From assembly GCA_031216915.1 (NCBI GenBank), contig CM062295.1, positions 180,124,927-180,188,926 on the forward strand: DNA of 64,000 nt, given 5' to 3'. Shown piece by piece: positions 21,121-31,589 of the stretch. This stretch comes from Pictodentalium vernedei (lineage: Eukaryota; Mollusca; Scaphopoda; Dentaliida; Dentaliidae). The first letter of the stretch is position 1. Each line of letters begins with the position of its first letter. The position numbers and the translations under genes were made by a program. The notes below the pieces were generated by a model. It was not told where the DNA came from, made no database searches, and saw only the letters and a list, made by a program, of their open reading frames with translations.

Positions 21121-21341
21121 TCGACACTGTTATCTTCATTTGATATAAATATTCCTAGATATATGCTAATGAGAGACAATATCACACAGGCTAGAGATAG
21201 TGTGGCAAATTTGCTTACAAATTTGACACCAATAAATACAATCACTGCCAGCAGTATCAATACTATTGTTCCAAATATACGATAATTGTGATACAAATTT
21301 TCATCTCCATCAAATATCATCATCTCTGGTGCCATGTACAT
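21121..21341 (-). CDS. KCC: K-Cl cotransporter exon (TM4-TM5)
   Basis: This 221-nt exon reads MYMAPEMMIFDGDENLYHNY, then RIFGTIVLILLAVIVFIGVK, FVSKFATLSLACVILS and LISIYLGIFISNEDNSV. It resembles vertebrate KCC MRVYGT..VFVGVKYVNK..LACV..SI.AIYAG, covering TM4, the short connecting loop and TM5. The minus strand shows TGTTTTTTTCAG before it and GTAAGT after it, both strong splice signals. The final two bases GA are completed by the next exon. KCC proteins lower cell Cl- and restore volume at the plasma membrane. NKCC-type relatives lack this loop arrangement, so KCC is preferred. The upstream exon (TM1-TM3) was not found in this window. Confidence 0.93.
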
Positions 21342-21414
21342 CTGAAAAAAACAACAGAAGAATAACAATTAAATATTGTAACAATTGCATATTCTGTAGT
21401 TCTTATCACCCTGT

Positions 21415-21550
21415 GAGAACCCCAGGACATGGAGCAGTGCTTGTTTACTACAGTAAACTATTGGTGCTTTGCTGGAATAAATAGACTCGGTAACCAATAC
21501 ATGGGATTGAAGTCCTCTAAAGTGGGAAGCATATGTAAACATTATTGACG
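21415..21550 (-). repeat. Dispersed repeat, family S copy 3 (reversed)
   Basis: CAGTGCTTGTTTACTACAGTAAAC, GGTAACCAATAC and GAAGTCCTCTAAAGTGG are the reverse complement of the S core at 13963-14165. Confidence 0.6.
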
Positions 21551-22264
21551 AAAGTCCTAAAAAGTTAAAAATCTGTTTCTGTATAGAAATTAAATTTTTT
21601 CTCAACTTATCAAAGTAATACAAAGTGCCAACTGAACAATCGGTATTCGGTATGGAGGGAGTATAATGTATATTGAGTTATAATAAAAGTAAATAATAAG
21701 GGGATAAAAGCATACAAAGGGTACAAAAGCTTCTATTACCAAAATAAAGATTTCAGCATGTCCTGGAGAAAGAGTTGACTGTAAGGAGATGATGATGAAA
21801 ACAATCCAATCAATCAAGCTATAACTCAAAATATGTTCGACAAGAGGTATTAACAAAAATACCCTAAGATACACATAAATATATATATAAATAAAAATAC
21901 AGGAAAAAGGTCTACATTCTGATAAAACAAATCAGGTTCAAGTGTGCTGGATCTGAGAGATGCAAGAGCCGAAAGCAAAAGAAATTTGTCTGAATAAAGC
22001 TCAAACGGCAGAGGAAAAAAACAATTTTCACCTAGCTTTCAGTCTGATGAAGACCTTCAGGCTACAGGACCTTCAGGGTACAGACACAACACGAAAAAGA
22101 AGAGATGGTCTGTCGCCCGCTATACCCCCACCGTGGCAAACTGCCTAGTGTGGGTGACTGAAAAGGGGCATTCAGTTTTTCTAAGTAAAAAAAAAATCCA
22201 ATATGGCCACTGGCTGGCCAACTTGAAACTGAGCGGGAAAAAAATTATGTCACGTACTTCCCCT
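21551..22264. other. No recognised gene
   Basis: A short AGTCCTAAAAAGTTAAAAATCTG word near 21556 recalls the P family. No exon with splice borders was found; hydrophobic short frames lack family features. Confidence 0.45.
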
Positions 22265-22389
22265 CATCATGCTGATCATTTTTGTGAAGTTTCATGAAAA
22301 TGCGGCTAATACTGTGGAAGTAGTTCGGTCCAACGGACAAGTTGACTCCTATATAGCCCCTTAAAACTTTGTTTTGTGGGGGTATAAAT
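22265..22389 (+). repeat. Family D 3' fragment
   Basis: AAGTTTCATGAAAATGCGG, GACTCCTATATAGCCCC and GTGGGGGTATAAAT match the end of family D elements at 9946-10532 and 63506-63795. Confidence 0.6.
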
Positions 22390-23403
22390 ACAGAAAGACG
22401 ACTAAAGAAATGACATGTGGCAATAAAAGTTCTCGTAAGCCAAGTTCTGACTGAAGGGATGTGTAAAACCCGAATAGAAAAGAAACAGGGGTAAAAGTAG
22501 AAAGCAAAAGGTACAAAAAATACTTTTAGACAAATTCTGAAAGTATTCTAGAAAGTCCTAACTCCCAGTAAAATCCGATTTTAATATACTCTTTGAAAAT
22601 TAAAAGGAACTGGAATTTTAGAAATGTCAAGATACTTCCATGTACTACATGAAAGTATGAAATTTTGTTCGCAGTCCGTCACTTAAAATGCACCAAGTAG
22701 CCAGCTAGGAGGAAATTTTTGAGTTTGGTGTTTTTGCAGCTGTTGTGAAATGATGTGGGGATGTGCTAGGACTGTACCAGCAATGGGATAGTGCCACTAA
22801 AGGCTTGTTATTCACTGTTACTGGTTCAAGGAAGCGACTAAGTAAAACCTGCATCTACAAGACCATTGCTAGTGGGTTCCGATGCTGCCTAAACACTTAG
22901 ATGATCACAAGAAGTTAAAAGTGAACAGATTTCACGCTAGGATTAATGGCGAAAAATGTGTAAATAGGCTAAAAAGATAATGAAGATGATGAAAATAGTA
23001 GTGTCGGCAAAAATAAAATGTGTCCAGGCTGCTGGGTGCAGTTGCTTGAAATTTACGGAATTAGTACTGTTACGTATCTTTTAGTACTGCGTTCCTTGAT
23101 TGACAGTTACGTATCTTGTCGAGTGCCTAGACCGCGTGAAAACAATGCAGATCGCGTAGAAACCGAGAGGATGATTCGTCCCTGCTTAAGAATATTTTGA
23201 AATCGAAGTTCTGTTGAGAGTGTGAGGTCTATACGTGCATAGCTGTTTGATCCAGAATGATTCCCGGGTGACGCGCTCAGCTTTTGTGCAGTCGAACTTG
23301 GAATTCATGATGAAGGCCTGAAAAGAAGTAAAAGGGTGACCCGTTGATATACAGTGTCATGTAATAGCATAGTCACGCTCCATTTTTTAAAATATATATA
23401 TAA
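22390..23403. other. No recognised gene; CpG-richer patch
   Basis: No exon was identified. The part 23030-23290 has more CpG than its surroundings (for example ACCGCGTG, GATCGCGTAG, GACGCGCTCAG) and no repeat match in the window. It could be a promoter-like or first-exon region, but nothing else supports that. Confidence 0.35.
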
Positions 23404-23610
23404 ATATATTGTCATTGGGGTTGTTGGCTCAGTTGGTGTGGTGACAGAGCCAGGCGATTGGGTGTTGTAGACTCGGGATTGACTCCTATCAAGGCCACCT
23501 TCCAAAAAACTGCAGTTTTCAATCCAGTGGCATGGTACTAGGACTATGCCTGGTGAAATTCCTGCTTGACGTAGGCGATATAAATTCAAATTCAAGCAGT
23601 TGCATCTTCA
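23404..23610 (+). mobile_element. Possible second SINE type
   Basis: TTGGCTCAGTTGGTGTGG resembles a tRNA A box and GGGATTGACTCC, about 50 bases on, resembles a B box. A unique body with GGCGATATAAATTCAAATTC follows. No second copy or target duplication was seen. Confidence 0.4.
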
Positions 23611-24077
23611 CAGATCTTCCATTAATTGAGATTCCTGAGTTTAAAAGCCAGGACCATAGACCATTATAAATATACATACAGATATATATAAATACATGCG
23701 TCATACGCACTCTAAATACAAGGCATTACTCCCAAGCAAAAAAGTATACAGGGCTTCAAAGTAACTGATAATCCATCCAGGCAAAGAATGGGGAACAGGT
23801 TGGAAAGAAACCCCAGAAAGCTAAACTGTCCGGAACTATCCTAGAAATGCTAAGGTTTTTAAAATGCAAACATTATATTCCCTATTGTGAATCAGAAATA
23901 AAAAATCGAATTGAGAAACATAAGTTCCAAAACAATACCTATGAGGAAAATGAGCCATAAAATCTGTGTTAGAATTTCTCCAAGCAAATAAACCAAAACA
24001 TGCATCCCCTGATGTTGGCAGCCATAACATAACTGAGCCTACGGGACATGGATATGAGTAAACACCTAGTCCCAAAA
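23611..24077. other. No recognised gene
   Basis: No exon, element end or repeat was supported here. Confidence 0.4.
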
Positions 24078-24205
24078 GATATTTATTGTGGTTTAATGAT
24101 ACTTTCAACAGCCAGGGACACACCATGTCAGGCTTTAATACAGATGGAGGAAGCCAGACAACCCAGAGAGAACCACCAAGACTAGACAAGCAACTGTCAG
24201 ACTAG
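24078..24205 (-). mobile_element. SINE 3' fragment
   Basis: GATGGAGGAAGCCAGACAACC and CCAGAGAGAACCACC are the reverse complement of the tail GGTTCTCTCTGGGTACTCC..CTTCCTCCACC seen at 62353-62732. The tRNA head is missing. Confidence 0.65.
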
Positions 24206-24401
24206 TTATAATAGAACTTAAAACTAAATACAGACTAGGAAAACAAAAATTATAAATAACTCAAGGCAAAACAACATGCAGACTGTAGCTAAAAAAAATT
24301 TCTGAGTTATGAACTGATTGTGCTGCTACCATGATCCACTGAATAGTAAATTCCTTTGAGGAAGTCAGAGCTCTAACTTCATGAGCAGAGAATGGGAGCA
24401 A

Positions 24402-24602
24402 GCCTGAAAATAAACAGACTGTCATCTGCAAAATGAGGGCCCCTAAATTTACCCTCTGTGAACCTCAATCTGAATCAGGGTCACAAAACTAAACAGAAAG
24501 AGGTACCCAGAGGATAAATTGGCCCATTGTATGAGATAGCATCATAAAAATTCATCCTCTGGGGACCTCATTCTGCAAATGCCAGACTACTTATTTTCAG
24601 GC
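24402..24602 (+). mobile_element. MITE, family U copy 2
   Basis: The ends GCCTGAAAATAAACAGACTG and CAGACTACTTATTTTCAGGC are inverted. The body has TTTACCCTCTGTGAACCTCA and GAGGTACCCAGAGGATAAAT. The palindromic GATGCTACC core of copies 1 and 3 is deleted here. Confidence 0.75.
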
Positions 24603-25300
24603 CTGAATGTGAGAGAACTCATCAGCTGTATGTAATTACTGATCATACAGTGGGGCTATATACTCACCGATAGAAAAGGTTGAAAGAAAAAAGTCTACCA
24701 GCTTATCAGAATACCACAAGATCAGTCAACATATGTCCCGATAGATCCAACTGAGCGTAAGACAGATCCATAGAATGAAACACTGAAAGTCATATAAGCA
24801 TGCAAGGGAATTAATGCAAAAATGACAGAAGTAATAAATGATTAAGCATTTCCCCAAGAACATAAATACTGAATACAATATATGATCGGAAGGATGCTAA
24901 TAGCCTAATAACAAAAACTCCAGGATAAATAAGATAGAGCTCACAGAAACAAAACAATTTGAACAAATTAGCCTATAAATATTAAATGTTCATTCTACAC
25001 TGAAAGAGAAAGAACAAATAAAATAAAATGCATAAAAAGAACTGTTAATGCATGATGACAGGGATTTCAAAATCAAAAACAGTAGTGAGCTTTCATTAGG
25101 AAATTCTCGTTAAAGGAGACTGACAGTGTAGAATTTCTAAATCTGGCAGAAGGATAATGCGCATGAAAGAAGGTACCAAAATTCAAACATGTCATGCACG
25201 TATTCCCCCCACCCCCCCCATCTTCCCAAAATAAAAAAATAACATTGAAAGGAAGACAGATAAAGAAACAAAATAGTTTAAATAACATCAGAATAACTGT
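24603..25300. other. No recognised gene
   Basis: A-rich sequence; no exon or element recognised. A C-rich tract lies at 25205-25222. Confidence 0.4.
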
Positions 25301-25549
25301 TTAACCCTTTACCCAACGCAGATGATATCAAAATTTATTATTTTAAATATCATTTTTTCAAATTTTTCAAAACATTTCAACAAAACCATATCATGTGATC
25401 CCTCGTTGGAACAAGCTCGACGAGCTCGTTCCAACGAGGGGTCACATGATATGGTTTTGTTGAAATCTTTTGAAAATTTTTTTTTTTTCAACTGCTGAAT
25501 TTGCATATTACGTGGGCGGATGCGGGAGATTCGTTGGGTAAAGGGTTAA
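25301..25549. mobile_element. Palindromic TTAA foldback element W2
   Basis: Perfect 18-bp terminal repeats TTAACCCTTTACCCAACG lie at 25301-25318 and 25532-25549. The core is a long near-perfect palindrome centred on 25420, with arms about 60-70 bp and few mismatches. The central 20 bp per arm (CGTTGGAAC.AGCTCG) are shared with W1, but the outer arm (TCACATGATATGGTTTTGTT) differs, defining a second subfamily. Confidence 0.9.
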
Positions 25550-26407
25550 AGATTCTAATAATTCAGAGGGCTAAAAAAGGGGTAGAGTTAAACCTAACTT
25601 TAGTACCTCGTAAAAGTTGTCATGCACAAATAGTAGGTCAGCACTCCCAAGGAAGAAACAGTATGAGTGAAAAAATCTAGAAGAATGACAGTTGCAAATA
25701 ATGATGAAACTCAACAAAATTAATCAGAGTCATTAGATAAAAAATGGTAAATGCAATAATGCATAGTTACCTGAAAAGAGCCAGTACAGCCTAAAAGGAA
25801 GCAAAAATATATCCAAACACTATAAGCAATGAACTGACACAGAAAAATATAGCTCAGTTAATCTTCAAATTTGGGTAAGAAAATAGAGGATAAAAACTGA
25901 GTATGGAGGACCATACATACCAACAGAAAGCATACATAAAAATTCCGTGTTAGTTAGATGGTCTGTTCTGCGACTGCAGTTAGTGAACACACAAGGAACA
26001 GTGTTAGGAATCAGACTGCAAGAGAGATGTGATCTGTCTGAGAAAGGAAAATAGACCATACTGAACAAGTAGATGCATCTGAGCTGAGAATGTAGGCAAA
26101 GATAGACAACGGATAAAAACTATTACTCCTCCATAAATAATCTCTGTTATCAGCAGAAAACAGACGTATCAAAACTGATAAACAAGAAAAGAATCAAAAC
26201 TTCTTTTTGAACAGAATAGAATGAGTCATCCAAAAAGAAGGATACTGTAACTGAATACACAGCCCCTCTGGCAGGGATGAGATTGACTCAGAAATGGCAT
26301 CCCTTCATATGAGATCTAAATAACAATATAAACAAGATCTGTAGATAAACCCCAAAGTGTTATACAGAGGGAAGAAGAAACACTGATGGATATATACATA
26401 AACAATA
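25550..26407. other. No recognised gene
   Basis: A-rich DNA with no supported exon, repeat copy or element end. Confidence 0.4.
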
Positions 26408-29119
26408 ACAAGAGGCCCCAGGGGGCCTGAGGGCGCTCACCTGACATGGTAGTCTAAATATAAAACCAGGGACTTGACTTGAATAAGCTGCATACGCCCC
26501 TCCTAAGAAAAGCATATACCAACTAGATGAAGCGATTGTGCCCACACAATACACAGGATTTTCCTTCTATTTTCAGTTCCTGCACTTTAACGTCCCAAAA
26601 TTGAGATAAACACATAAAAAACAGATTTTTTTCCCCAAACAAAATTCTTTCAGCCTAAATTTTTTTCTTCTTCTTAAAACGCATAAAAAACGCTAAAACT
26701 AATTTCCGGATTTTGGTCCAAAATTTTCTAAGTCCCACCCGGACCCCAAATTTTCGGTGTAAAAAAAAAATGGTTTTTTTTGTCTTAAAATTGGCAGAAA
26801 TGCATAAAAAACAAAATACAAAAAAATTATGGATTTTGTTCCAAAATTTTCGAGGTCCAACCCAGACCCCAAATATTCAGGGTAAAAAAAAAAAAAAATT
26901 TTGGGTCTTAAAACTGACCGAAATGCATAAAAAACAAAAACAAAAATTTCCGGATTTTGGTCCAAAATTTTCGAAGTCCCTTCTGGACCCAAAATTTTCG
27001 GTGTAAAAAAAAAAATTTCTTTTTGTCTTAGAATTGACAGAAATGCATAAAAAACACAAAAAAATTTTTTTACGGATTTTGGTCCAAAATTTTCTAAGTC
27101 TCACCGGAACCCAAATTTTCAGGGGAAAAAAAAAAAAAAATTTTTTTGTCTTAAAATTGACCGAAACACAGAAAAAACAAAAAAATTTTTTTTCGGATTT
27201 TGGTCCAAAATTTTCTAAGTCCCACCCGGACCCAAAATTTTCAGGGGAAAAATTTTTTTTTTTTTTTTTGTCTTAAAATTGACAGAAATGCATAAAAAAC
27301 AAAAAAAAATTTTTTCGGATTTTCGTCCCACCCGGACCCCAAATTTTCAGGGGAAAAAAAAAAATTTTTTTTTTTTTTTTGTCTTAAAATTGACCGAAAC
27401 GCAGAAAAAACAAAAAGAAATTTTTTTTCTGATTTTCGACCAAAATTTTCTAAGTCCCACCCGCACCCCAAATTTTCAGGGGAAAAATTTTTTATTTTTT
27501 TTTGGCCTTAAAATTGACCGAAACGCAGAAAAAACAAAAAAAAAAATTTTGGATTTTGGTCCAAAATTTTCCAAGACCCCCACCCGGACCCAAAATTTTC
27601 AGGGGAAATATTTTTTTTTTTTGTCTTAAAATTGACAGAAATGCATAAAAAACAAAAAAAAATGTTTTTGGATTTTGGTCCAAAATTTTCTAAAGCCCAC
27701 CCGGACCACAAATTTTCAGGGGAAAAAAAAAAAAAATTTTTTTGTCTTAAAATTGACAGAAATGCATAAAAAACCAAAAAAAATTTTTTCGGATTTTGGT
27801 CCAAAATTTTTTTTGTCTTAAAATTGACAGAAATGCATAAAAAACAAAAAAAAAAATTTTGGGGATTTTGGTCCAAAATTTTCTAAGTCCCACCCGGACC
27901 CAAAATTTTTTTTTTTTTTTTTGTCTTAACATTGACTGAAACGAAGAAAAAAAAAAAAAAAAATGTTTTCGGATTTTGGTCCAAAAATTTCTAAGTCCCA
28001 CCCACACCCCAAATTTTCAGGGGAAAAAAAAAAAATTGTTTTTGTCTTAAAATTGACCGAAACGCAGAAAAAACAAAAAAAAAATTTTTTTTGGATTTTG
28101 GTCCAAAATTTCGAAGTCCGCTACGGGACCCCAAATTTTCAGCCTAAATATGAACCCGGGGATTTGGCTTCAACAAACTTGAATCTCACCCCCCTAAGGA
28201 TGCTGCATACCAAATATCAAAACATTCTTATTGCGAGATCTGAAGAAGAAGATTTTTCAAAAATACTCCTCATAGTGCACTAATTTAAACATTTGGGCTC
28301 CCATAGAGAGCCCAAATATCGACCCAGGCAATTCATTTCAATAAACATGTGAAACAATCTTCCAAAGATGTTATATGTGAAATTTTAAAGCTTTTGGAGC
28401 AGTGGTTTCGGAGAAAAGTAGTCTTATGTTTTTCCCATTACCCACAGTGTTAAAAAATGCTGACTCAGCACTTTTTCAAAGTCCCCAAAAAGTACCCCAT
28501 CATAAAACCGATGGCAATTTTTTTTTATCATTCCATTCTGTTGGTCCTAAGGAAGCTTCACAACAAATAAGAATTCTCAGTGCCATGTAGTTTTGGAGAT
28601 ATGGGCGTTTTCATTTTTTTCTATTTTTAGCTCCTGTGGTTCCCACGGAGCTATGGGGAAAAAAATTTCGGCATAAATTAGGTACTTATGACCCAATAAG
28701 CACTCATGTAAAATTTGGTTCAAATCGGCCTCGCGATTTGGAAAATAGAAATTTGGGGCGGGGCCAAAATTTTTGCCCCTCCTTTAACATTGTCAAATAT
28801 AGCCCCTCCAACTTCTCTTGAACAAACTTGAGTCTACACCTCAAAAGGAAGCTGCATACCAAATATCAAGTCTCTGCTATTGCTGGTTCTTGAGAAGAAG
28901 ATTTTTTAAGAATTGCAGCATTTTTGCCCCATCCCTCTGCTCAATGTGAGCCGAAACCTAATTTGACAAAAAATCAAAGTCCGCATACATAACCCCTTCT
29001 CACATGAAATTTCATTAATATGCGGCCAGTGGTTTGGGAGAAAAAGCCCAAACACCACCTTCACGCCGGACGACAAGTGATCAGAATAGCTCACCCTGAC
29101 TTTCAGTCAGGTGAGCTAA
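26408..29119 (+). mobile_element. Helentron/pearl-like element, family A copy A1
   Basis: The 5' end ACAAGAGGCCCCAGGGGGCC forms a hairpin and is followed by CGCTCACCTGAC. The 3' end is a hairpin GCTCACC.CTGAC-TTTCA-GTCAGGTGAGC followed by TAA, giving CTAA as in Helitron CTRR ends. The CTCACCTGAC word is thus inverted at both ends. The core holds the A/T array 26600-28140 and family A units. The 3' third (28400-29119) is nearly the same as in A2 and A3. There is no Rep/helicase ORF, so it is non-autonomous. Confidence 0.75.
26600..28140. repeat. A/T-homopolymer satellite, about 13 units
   Basis: Units of about 110-125 bp share GGATTTTGGTCCAAAATTTTC, CCCACCCGGACCC, AAATTTTCAGGGG, then long A and T runs, and GTCTTAAAATTGAC(A/C)GAAA. 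Starts lie near 26714, 26839, 26958, 27080, 27203, 27437, 27559, 27679, 27798, 27870, 27979 and 28098. Frames on both strands (poly Phe/Lys) are artefacts of the repeat. Confidence 0.9.
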
Positions 29120-30985
29120 CAACTAGAAACTGTTTTAGTACACTAAAACATATGTCTCCCCTTCCTTTCTATTTAATGCAGGGCAAATTATATATACATG
29201 AATAATATTGACAATCATGCCAAATATCTAAGGTCTAGGTAAAAAAAAACAAAAAAGTTCTGGTCCAGACGAAGTTTCCCTTAAAAAGCACATAAATCTG
29301 ACCTTCAGGTCAAAGTCACATGAAGGTCACTATGGTACGCGGTACACTGGCTCATGGTGATACATCCACATGCCAAATATCTAAGGTCTAGGTCAAAAGA
29401 CAAAACAGTTAAGCCCCGGACAAAGTTTTCCTTAAAAAGCACATAAATCTGACCTTCAGGTCAAAGGTCAAGGTCACATAAAGGTCACTATGGTACGCAG
29501 AACACCGGCTCATGGTGATACATCCACATGCCAAATATCTAAGGTCTAGGTCAAAATACAAAAAAGTTATGCCCCAGACAATGTTTGTATGAGAAGAAGA
29601 AGAAGAAGGAGAAGAAGAAAATGCACTAAAACAATAATAACAAGTATGTCCCAACTTCCCCTTTGGGGAGCGGGGTTTTTAATATCTATGATCTAGCTCA
29701 ACATCCACATGTCAAAAAAAACCAAATTCTGGTCTGGACAATTACTCCCTATTTAAAGTACATAAATTTGACCTTGAGGTCAAGGTCACATGAAGGTCAT
29801 GATGACATGTGGTCTCATTGTGATACATCCACATGTCAATCATCTAAGTCCTAGGTCAAAAACAAAAAAGTTCTGATCTGGACAATTATTCCCTATTTGA
29901 AGTACATAATTTTGACCTTGAGGTCAGAGGTCAAGGTCACATGCAGTTCGTCAAGGTAGCGGACATGCGGTTTCATGGTGACATATCCACATGTTCAAAA
30001 AAAAAAAAATCTGGTCTGGAGAATTACTCCCTATTTAAAGTACATAAATTTGACCTTGAGGTCAAGGCCACATAAAGGTCAGGATCACATGTGACATGCG
30101 GTCTAATTGCGATACATCCACATGTCAAATATCTAAGTCCTAGGTCAAAAAACAAAGTTCTGGTCTGGATAATTATTCCCTATTTGAAGTACATAAATTT
30201 GACCTTAAGGTCAGAGGTCAAGGTCACATGAAGGCCATCGAGGTAGGCGACATGCGGTCTCATGGTGACACATCCACATGTCAAATAACCAAGTCCTAGG
30301 TCAAAAAACAAAAAAATTCTGGTCCGGACAATTACTCCCTATTTGAAGTACATAAATTTTGACCTTGAGATCAAGGTCACATGAAGGTCACAATGGTATG
30401 CGACACACCGGCTCATGGTGATACATTCACGTGCCAAATATCTATGGCCTGGCTCAAAAGACAAACAAGTTTTGGTCCGGACAAAGTTTCCTTGAAAAAA
30501 GCACAAATCTTACCTTCAGATCAAAGGTCAAGGTCACATGAGGGTCACAATGGTACGCTACACACCGGCTCATGGTGATACATCCACATGCCAAATGTCT
30601 AAAGCCTGACTCGAAATACAAAAAAGTTCTGGTCCAGACAGTTTCCCTTAAAAAAGTGCATAAATCTGACCTTCAGGTCAAAGGTCAAGGTCACATGAAG
30701 GTCACTATGGTACACTGCACACCGGTTCATGGTGATACATCCACATGCCAAGTATCTAAGGTGTAGGTCAAAAGTCAAAAAAGTTATGGCCCAGACAAAG
30801 TTTGTGTGATGTTTCCCTTAAAAAAACACATAAATCTGACCTTCAGGTCAAAGGTCAAGGTCACATGAAAGTCACTATGGTACACTGCACACCGGTTCAT
30901 GGTGATACATCCACATGCCAAGTATCTAAGGTGTAGGTCAAAAGTAAAAAAAGTCATGGCCCGGACAAAGTTTGTATGAGAAGAA
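29120..30985 (+). repeat. Family E tandem array with AGGTCA half-sites
   Basis: About ten units of 137-170 bp carry TGACCTTCAGGTCA, AAGGTCAAGGTCACATGAAG, GGTGATACATCCACATGCC and AGTTCTGGTC.GGACA. Unit markers lie near 29310, 29451, 29770, 29916, 30053, 30202, 30361, 30513, 30669 and 30839. A GAA microsatellite (29588-29620) and a new 5' start (AACAAGTATGTCCCAAC, 29640) interrupt the array. It is probably the core of another pearl-like element. Confidence 0.85.
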
Positions 30986-31589
30986 TAGATAGAGTCAGGG
31001 TAATATGTGGTAGCAACCTGACTACTAACCCGTACTGTTTGTAGGCTCAATAAGTTGACACAAGATGTGTGTAGTGGAAGGGACTAGTATCATTTCTAAA
31101 ATGAGCCAACAGTAAACAGTAGTTCGTGAAAGCCATCTACCCCTGAACTTGACGAGTTATCACAAAAAGACAGAACCTCAGGGTGTGAGCCAGAAAGGAA
31201 ATGAACCCTTTTGATGAGTTCTTATCTTACGCAAAGCTCCCCCCCCCCCTCCCCCCCCCCCCCCCCCCCCCCCACCACCCTGAGAAATAGGACTCAAAAG
31301 TTGTCTGTACCTGACAAATTGCCAGATGCGACTGCACTGACATCAGTCAGCTCTGAGGACCAACTCAGGAATAGATGATAAAGGACCTATCAGCCCCAGA
31401 AACTAATGTGTTCCCATAACACAAGTCTCGAGGGCTTCCTTAGTTACCGCAGCAGAATCGAATGTACGAGACCCAAAATTGGGATTTGGAAAATAGGTAT
31501 GCATTCGATCAACTGCAGAATGAAATATATAGTAGAATGAAATATATAGTATTAGCAAAAAAGTCATCCACAAACTGAGACTGGAGATG
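30986..31589 (-). pseudogene. Duplicated piece of gag-like region
   Basis: This segment repeats parts of 32295-32790: CTGACTACTAACC.GTAC, AACCTCAGGGTGTGAGCC / AACTTCAGCGTGTGAGC, GAAATGAACCCTTTT and CCAACTCAGGA. It is heavily diverged and has no open frame. A C-rich run occupies 31239-31273. Confidence 0.5.
31239..31273. repeat. Poly-C tract
   Basis: C runs broken by a single T. The opposite strand is a long G run that could form quadruplexes. Confidence 0.95.

Noticed and set aside
21602..21874. Hydrophobic minus frame upstream of the KCC exon as TM1-TM3
   Set aside because: The sequence does not resemble KCC TM1-TM3 and no splice borders fit.
23836..24189. 117-codon minus frame
   Set aside because: The first third is SINE tail and the rest shows no family features.
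25745..25800. 20-base micro-exon between AG and GT
   Set aside because: The encoded residues do not match any KCC segment, and such short AG..GT pairs are expected by chance.
26699..28007. Many long open frames on both strands, some over 100 codons
   Set aside because: They are Phe/Lys-rich readings of the A/T homopolymer array, and the same words recur in every unit.
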